Part shown: positions 60,048 through 64,000 of the stretch, piece after piece
How the letters are laid out: the number at the start of each line of letters is the position of its first letter
Numbering within the stretch: position 1 is the stretch's first letter
Assembly: GCF_001483755.1 (NCBI RefSeq)
Contig: NZ_LQBK01000004.1
Location: 83,303 to 147,302 of the forward strand
Direction: 5' to 3'
Source: Kocuria rosea subsp. polaris
GTDB lineage: Bacteria > Actinomycetota > Actinomycetes > Actinomycetales > Micrococcaceae
Length of the DNA: 64,000 bases
Position numbers and translations under genes: made by a program
The notes under the pieces: model-generated
Seen by the model: the letters and a program-made list of their open reading frames with translations, nothing else
What the model was told of the DNA's origin: nothing
Database searches by the model: none

Positions 60048-60725
60048 GTGGCGTTCGAGATGCCGGCCACCCGGCGGGAGGCGGTCGCGGAGCACCTGCG
60101 GGAGGAGATCCTCTCCGGGGTACTCGCTCCCGGCGCCCCGATCCGCGACGCCGAGATCGCGGCCCGCCTCGACGTGAGCATCACGCCGGTGCGTGAGGCC
60201 ATCACCGAGCTCATCGGCGAAGGGCTCGTGGTCAGCACCGCCAACAAGCGCCGGCACGTCGCCGTGCTCACCCAGCGGCAGGCCATCGAGCTGATGGACG
60301 TGCTGGGGGTCGTCACCGTGGCCGCGCTCGAGCGCGCCGTGCCCTCCCTCGACGACGGCCTGCTCGACGCGCTCGCCGACACCGTCACCCGCTTCACCCA
60401 GGAGGCGGGGCAGCACCACTTCGAGGAGTCCCGCACCGGCCTCATCGACGCCGTGCGTGTGCTGCTGGCGGCCGCCGACAACGACGAGCTGACCGCCATG
60501 GCGGAACAGGTCATGCTGCGCTCGCTGCGGCGGATCACGCTCTATCCCTCAGGCCACCTGGTGCCGCTCTGGGTCGAGGGCTGGCAGGACATGCTGCAGC
60601 TGCTGCGTGCGGGCGCCGGTCCGGAGGCGGTAGCCCGGCTGCGGGCGTTCTTCACGGAGCTGACCATCCGGATGCGGGAGGACCGGCCGCTGGACGCGAC
60701 GGTGGGACCGGCGGCGCAGGGCTGA
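60048..60725 (+). CDS. GntR family regulator with FCD-like domain
   Basis: 225 residues from GTG 60048; GGAGGGAC is 12 bases upstream, a wide gap. Winged helix REAVAEHLREEILSGVLAPGAPIRDAEIAARLDVSITPVREAITELIGEGLVVSTANKRRHVAVLT (about 10-75), then an all-helical effector domain of FCD type but short and lacking the usual histidine cluster. Divergent from the esterase/Baeyer-Villiger operon, it is the likely repressor through the palindrome at 59910-59921. Confidence 0.9.
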   Translation: MAFEMPATRREAVAEHLREEILSGVLAPGAPIRDAEIAARLDVSITPVREAITELIGEGLVVSTANKRRHVAVLTQRQAIELMDVLGVVTVAALERAVPSLDDGLLDALADTVTRFTQEAGQHHFEESRTGLIDAVRVLLAAADNDELTAMAEQVMLRSLRRITLYPSGHLVPLWVEGWQDMLQLLRAGAGPEAVARLRAFFTELTIRMREDRPLDATVGPAAQG

Positions 60726-60740
60726 TCGCGCACCGGGGCA

Positions 60741-61313
60741 TCAGCTGCAGCTGGGACACTTTTCGTAGAACTGCAACGATCTGCCGCAACTCCTGCAGGA
60801 TGGCGCAGCCCATGGCCAGTTGAGGCTTCCTGCGTTGATCTTCTTCGCGAGCTGGGGTGTGGGCAGAGGAACCGCATTGTCGGGCACATCGGGGCAGTAC
60901 AGGCGGTAAGCCGCGAGCCGTTCCTGGGCCGCCACTGTTTCGAGCTCGTAGACGTCGTCTATAGGACCGCGGTTCTGCCGCTGAAGCCACGCATTGAACC
61001 CGGGGCCGACCACGCCGGATTGCTTGCGCACGACGAGTGCCGTGATGGCCGGCAGATCGTGCTCGACGCAGTGGTCGAGCACGTCGAAAAGGGGATTCGT
61101 GATCCACCTGTTCAGCAGGTTCGTGGTGCGGACCTTGGTGGTCTCGAACAGATGATCACCGAGATCCTGGTAGGTGATATAGCCGCCATACGTCGAGGCG
61201 ACGGACTGGAGCTTGGGGATCGCCTGCTCGGCCCACAATCTCCGCGCTTCCCGAGGAGGAAAGGGGACTTCACGGTGCGGTTCTTGCCATGTTCCCGGCA
61301 GTTGGCTCGTCAT
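60741..61313 (-). CDS. Uncharacterised protein with C-terminal zinc ribbon
   Basis: 190 residues from ATG 61313 behind GAGAGGATTGACC. An N-terminal helical part (PREARRLWAEQAIPKLQSVASTYGGYITYQDLGDHLFETT) leads to a middle domain with LDHCVEHDLPAITALVVRKQSGVVGPGFNAWL and ends in CRSCGRSLQFYEKCPSC, a CxxC-x(7)-CxxC zinc ribbon. I do not recognise the family. The lower GC content and poorer codon bias compared with the rest of the window suggest recent acquisition. Confidence 0.75.
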   Translation of the reverse strand: MTSQLPGTWQEPHREVPFPPREARRLWAEQAIPKLQSVASTYGGYITYQDLGDHLFETTKVRTTNLLNRWITNPLFDVLDHCVEHDLPAITALVVRKQSGVVGPGFNAWLQRQNRGPIDDVYELETVAAQERLAAYRLYCPDVPDNAVPLPTPQLAKKINAGSLNWPWAAPSCRSCGRSLQFYEKCPSCS

Positions 61314-61614
61314 GGTCAATCCTCTCAACGAGGAAGGCAATGTTCGCATTCACAAATGTACTCCGAATTTGCGCTGGATTCTCGTTGGTGGCGTAAGTCC
61401 GCACGGAGAAATCTGGGCCCTGCGCGCAACGGAACATTCACGCTGACAGTCCGGTACCGCTCGCCACAGCGTTACAAAGGCGCCCACAGTCGAAGGAGAG
61501 CGACCGGCTCGAAATCCACGGGCAGGTCAAGAACGGATACCCGGTGTCCCGGACTGCTGCTCCGTCGGGACGGCGGCCGAAGAATGTCCCCTCTGCTGAA
61601 TGTGTGTCTGATCT
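61314..61614. other. Gene-free stretch, 301 bp
   Basis: Upstream of the zinc-ribbon gene and downstream of the gene at 61615. Lower in GC. Only short frames without signals; no hairpin or repeat worth noting. Confidence 0.45.
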
Positions 61615-62409
61615 TCATGTGGACTGAGACAGCGGCGTCCGCCCCGGACCCGGCCGGCCGGCGAAGGCCTGGACGATGTCGAGCCAGGCGTCGGCGTCGG
61701 GGCCCTCTGCGACGAGGCTTCCGTCCTGGCGGTGCCGCCGCCGGGTGGCGAGCAGGGCGAAGTCCAGGGCGGGGCCGTGGACGCGCTGAGCCGCCACGGC
61801 CGGTCCCCAGGTCCACGTCTCGTCCTCATGGGTGAGCTCCACGCGGAACGGCTCGGCCGGCGGGTCCAGCCGGCGCTGCCGGAAGGCGTAGTCGCGGGTG
61901 GCCACGCCCAAGTGGGCGACGTGCCGCAACCGGTGCGAGGCGACTGGCGGAACCCCGAGCGCGTCGCGGACGTCTTGGCCGTGGGCGAAGGTCTCCATGA
62001 TCCGGGCGCTGGCCATCATGGGCGCGCCCATGGGCGGGCCGATCCACGGGATGTGCTTACCCTCCGGCACGGCGGAGAGCCGCTCGAGCACGCGACGCCG
62101 GCTGTCCTGCCAGGACGCCAGGATCGGGGCCGGGGGCCGTGCGGCACCCTCCTGGGCGCCGCGGTCGACGACGTCGGCCTCCGCCCGGAACCGCTCCCGC
62201 AGCTGTGCGAAGACCTTGGGCTCCTCGAGGGCGGTCAGCACGGTCCGCTCCGTCCAGGTGAGGTGCGCGACCTGGTGGCGGATCGTCCACCCCTCCGCCG
62301 GGGTGGGAGAGTCCCAGCCGGAGTCGGGCAGCTCACGCAGCAACGCCTCCAGGAGGTCGCCCTCCACACGCAGGTCGGCCAACAGGGCGGTGAGGTCGGG
62401 GTTGGTCAT
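61615..62409 (-). CDS. TIGR03084-type DinB-fold protein (maleylpyruvate isomerase family)
   Basis: 264 residues from ATG 62409. WTIRHQVAHLTWTERTVLTAL and MASARIMETFAHGQDVRDALG contain the histidines of the metal site of the mycothiol-dependent DinB-like superfamily; PAEGWTIRHQVAHL and the long C-terminal half (FRVELTHEDETWTWGP, HGPALDFALLATRRRHR) match the TIGR03084 subgroup. No proven reaction. Longer than the relative at 13206. Confidence 0.87.
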   Translation of the reverse strand: MTNPDLTALLADLRVEGDLLEALLRELPDSGWDSPTPAEGWTIRHQVAHLTWTERTVLTALEEPKVFAQLRERFRAEADVVDRGAQEGAARPPAPILASWQDSRRRVLERLSAVPEGKHIPWIGPPMGAPMMASARIMETFAHGQDVRDALGVPPVASHRLRHVAHLGVATRDYAFRQRRLDPPAEPFRVELTHEDETWTWGPAVAAQRVHGPALDFALLATRRRHRQDGSLVAEGPDADAWLDIVQAFAGRPGPGRTPLSQST

Positions 62410-62435
62410 GGACTCACCATATTTTGGAGAGACCC

Positions 62436-63557
62436 TCAGGATCGGTCGCACCGCTCTTGAAGCTCGGCGATGACTGTTTTCTCACGCGTGTTGACGGCAC
62501 CGTCCACAGTTGCCACCCGCTCGGCTGCGTCGACAATGTCGCTCAGGTTTCCTGGTTCGGCGTCCAGGCGTCGCCACACCTCCGCGGGGTCGACATCGAC
62601 GAGGCGAGCAAGCTGTTCGTCGATTACCTGGTGCCGATCTCGGACCAGCCTCACTAGGTGACGGATCAGCAGGGCCTCGTCGTCGGCGATTTTGCCGTCC
62701 GCCATGATGACGAGCCAGGCGACCCACAGCATCAGCTGCGGATGCCGACTCCGCTCACTCAGATTCTCGGCGAGTTCGATCACCCGCGCCTCGTTCCGGA
62801 AGACAGCTTGCGCGTGCCGCCCCGCGACCAACGTCGTGTAGCGGTTCAGCACCACCGCGAGCGGAACGCCAACGAGCGGAATGCCGATCTTGATGACGTT
62901 GCGCTGCAGAAGGAACTTGCCGACCACCGGAAGCCCCTTCCCAGCGGCCAGGACTCCTTTGGAATAGAAGCGCTTGATCACCGGCCGCATGACGGCTGGG
63001 ACGGCCTTGATCACGCCCCCACTCACGGCTTCCCCGCTCTTGATCGTGAAGGCCACCCGAATGAGCTTCCACAGGTCATCAGGGTCGGACAGGTCGAGGG
63101 GGACCCGGTAGAGGACTGCGACGTCGTAAGCCAGGCGGAGCTGGAGCCGGGTGATGTAAGCGACATCGACCATCATGGTCGTGACGGCGGCCGGGACGGT
63201 CGCCGCCGAGGCGCCACCAAGGCTCCCGAGGGTGGCGATGATGGCCGCCGAGTAGGCGCCGGCGGAGATCCCGCCTTCGAGCGCGGCGTACCTCGTTGCC
63301 ATCTTGATCCGCTGGTCGACGATGGCGTCCGCGGGTACGCCCTCGTACCGTGCCTGGAAGTACTGCCAGTTGACCTTGTCGGTGTAGGAGCCCAGGGCCT
63401 GAGCGCTGAGCTTGGTGAACCATCCTCCCGACTTGATGTCGTCCGGGCTCAGCCCCGTGACGAATTCCCTTAGCTTGTCTCGTTCATCCTCGACGACTTT
63501 CCGGTCGGCGTCATTGGCATCGTCGGCGTCGATACCGTCAATGGGAGCTTTGGACAT
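62436..63557 (-). CDS. EcsC-like and TerB-like protein
   Basis: 373 residues from ATG 63557 behind GGGAGGACTCGAC. An acidic head (DADDANDADRKVVEDERDK) is followed by a central part with two hydrophobic stretches (GAYSAAIIATLGSLGGASAATVPAAVTTMMVDVAYITRLQLRLAYDVAVLY), which recalls the EcsC family, and the glycine-rich VIKIGIPLVGVPLAVVLNRYTTLV. The C-terminal third (MLWVAWLVIMADGKIADDEALLIRHLVRLV) looks like TerB/DjlA-type helices with acidic metal ligands. Membrane-associated stress protein of unknown role. Lower GC than the window average. Confidence 0.75.
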   Translation of the reverse strand: MSKAPIDGIDADDANDADRKVVEDERDKLREFVTGLSPDDIKSGGWFTKLSAQALGSYTDKVNWQYFQARYEGVPADAIVDQRIKMATRYAALEGGISAGAYSAAIIATLGSLGGASAATVPAAVTTMMVDVAYITRLQLRLAYDVAVLYRVPLDLSDPDDLWKLIRVAFTIKSGEAVSGGVIKAVPAVMRPVIKRFYSKGVLAAGKGLPVVGKFLLQRNVIKIGIPLVGVPLAVVLNRYTTLVAGRHAQAVFRNEARVIELAENLSERSRHPQLMLWVAWLVIMADGKIADDEALLIRHLVRLVRDRHQVIDEQLARLVDVDPAEVWRRLDAEPGNLSDIVDAAERVATVDGAVNTREKTVIAELQERCDRS

Positions 63558-64000
63558 GTCGAGTCCTCCCGAGTGGGTCAGCGTCCAGCTTGGTTGCCGG
63601 ACTTTGGACGAACTCACTGACCTCCCAACAGGGTGGCCCAGCGATGAGCACGGCTGTTGACTCTCAGCGGCGTAGATCCAATGTTTTTACATACTAATGG
63701 CGCAGGCGACATCTCCGGGAGCGCCGAGCCCTTTCACGTTCAACAGCGAACAAGTTTCGCGGCGGGGCGCTGCCAGCGGCGGACCCAAATCAAGTTAGGC
63801 ACCGTTGATGGGCGCTCGGCTCACATCACATCGTCTGGCGAGGCGATGTTCCGCCGTTTCCACGCTCTCTGCAGCACCGCCCGGTCCTTCCTGGGGCGTC
63901 CAAAGTGCGGCCGCTCCTATCCCCGGCCAACTCATGCCCTCATTCCCGTCTCTCCCATGATTCGAAGAGTATGTATGAACGCGAATCTATCGTTCAGCGG
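63558..64000. other. Gene-free right edge, 443 bp
   Basis: AT-richer DNA without a convincing gene. A short CATCG/CGATG inverted pair lies near 63827-63846. ATG 63975 near the edge could open a gene continuing to the right, but too little is visible to tell. Confidence 0.4.

Overview
The window is very GC-rich, gene-dense DNA with many GTG starts, strong GGAGG-type ribosome binding sites, TAGCGT-like -10 elements and actinobacterial families (mycothiol-type DinB proteins, Excalibur-tailed lipoproteins, a c-di-AMP riboswitch in front of an NlpC/P60 gene). It most resembles a chromosome piece of a Micrococcales actinobacterium, possibly Kocuria-like or another Micrococcaceae; that placement is inference from gene content. 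No tRNA, rRNA, CRISPR array, IS element or prophage was recognised.

Region 1 (1-9306) is an oxidative catabolic block: CYP199-like cytochrome P450, VanB/PDR-type reductase and SDR alcohol dehydrogenase in one operon, divergent from an aldehyde dehydrogenase, then an MFS permease, an MBL hydrolase, an IclR regulator and an SBF-type transporter. Three near-identical 18-bp imperfect palindromes (3453, 6493, 8371) lie in the three divergent intergenic regions and are the predicted IclR operators, tying the block into one regulon. Region 2 (9387-13847) holds a secreted HNH-nuclease lipoprotein, a membrane protein, a matrixin-like protease, a dienelactone hydrolase and a DinB-fold protein. Region 3 (13908-19603) is a fructan/sucrose locus: promoter with a double LacI-type operator, binding protein, two permeases (no ATPase), GH32 hydrolase and LacI repressor.

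Region 4 (19674-36462) is mixed: an HAAAP amino-acid permease, small membrane proteins, GNAT, NmrA-like and TetR proteins, a NarL-type two-component system, a DUF2332 gene remnant, a methyltransferase behind a clean inverted repeat, an FAD monooxygenase and an AraC regulator. Region 5 (36687-43346) has a thermonuclease lipoprotein, a NERD protein, a toxin-antitoxin locus whose toxin is reduced to fused N- and C-terminal ends, an M20 peptidase and a phytase-like secreted protein.

Region 6 (43437-50063) is a second catabolic block: LysR regulator with a 2-hydroxyacid dehydrogenase on one side and a tight operon of cyclase/hydrolase, SDR, lambda-crystallin-type hydroxyacyl dehydrogenase and AtoE-type permease on the other, closed by a strong terminator. 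Region 7 (50184-56650) carries a GlxA-like regulator, an NAD-binding protein, an aminotransferase/2-hydroxyacid dehydrogenase pair, an orphan winged-helix fragment behind a 17-bp inverted repeat, and the riboswitch-controlled NlpC/P60 gene. Region 8 (57206-60725) is a Baeyer-Villiger monooxygenase plus HSL-type esterase operon divergent from a GntR regulator. The right end (60741-64000) is visibly less GC-rich and carries a zinc-ribbon protein and an EcsC/TerB-like protein, both poorly characterised.
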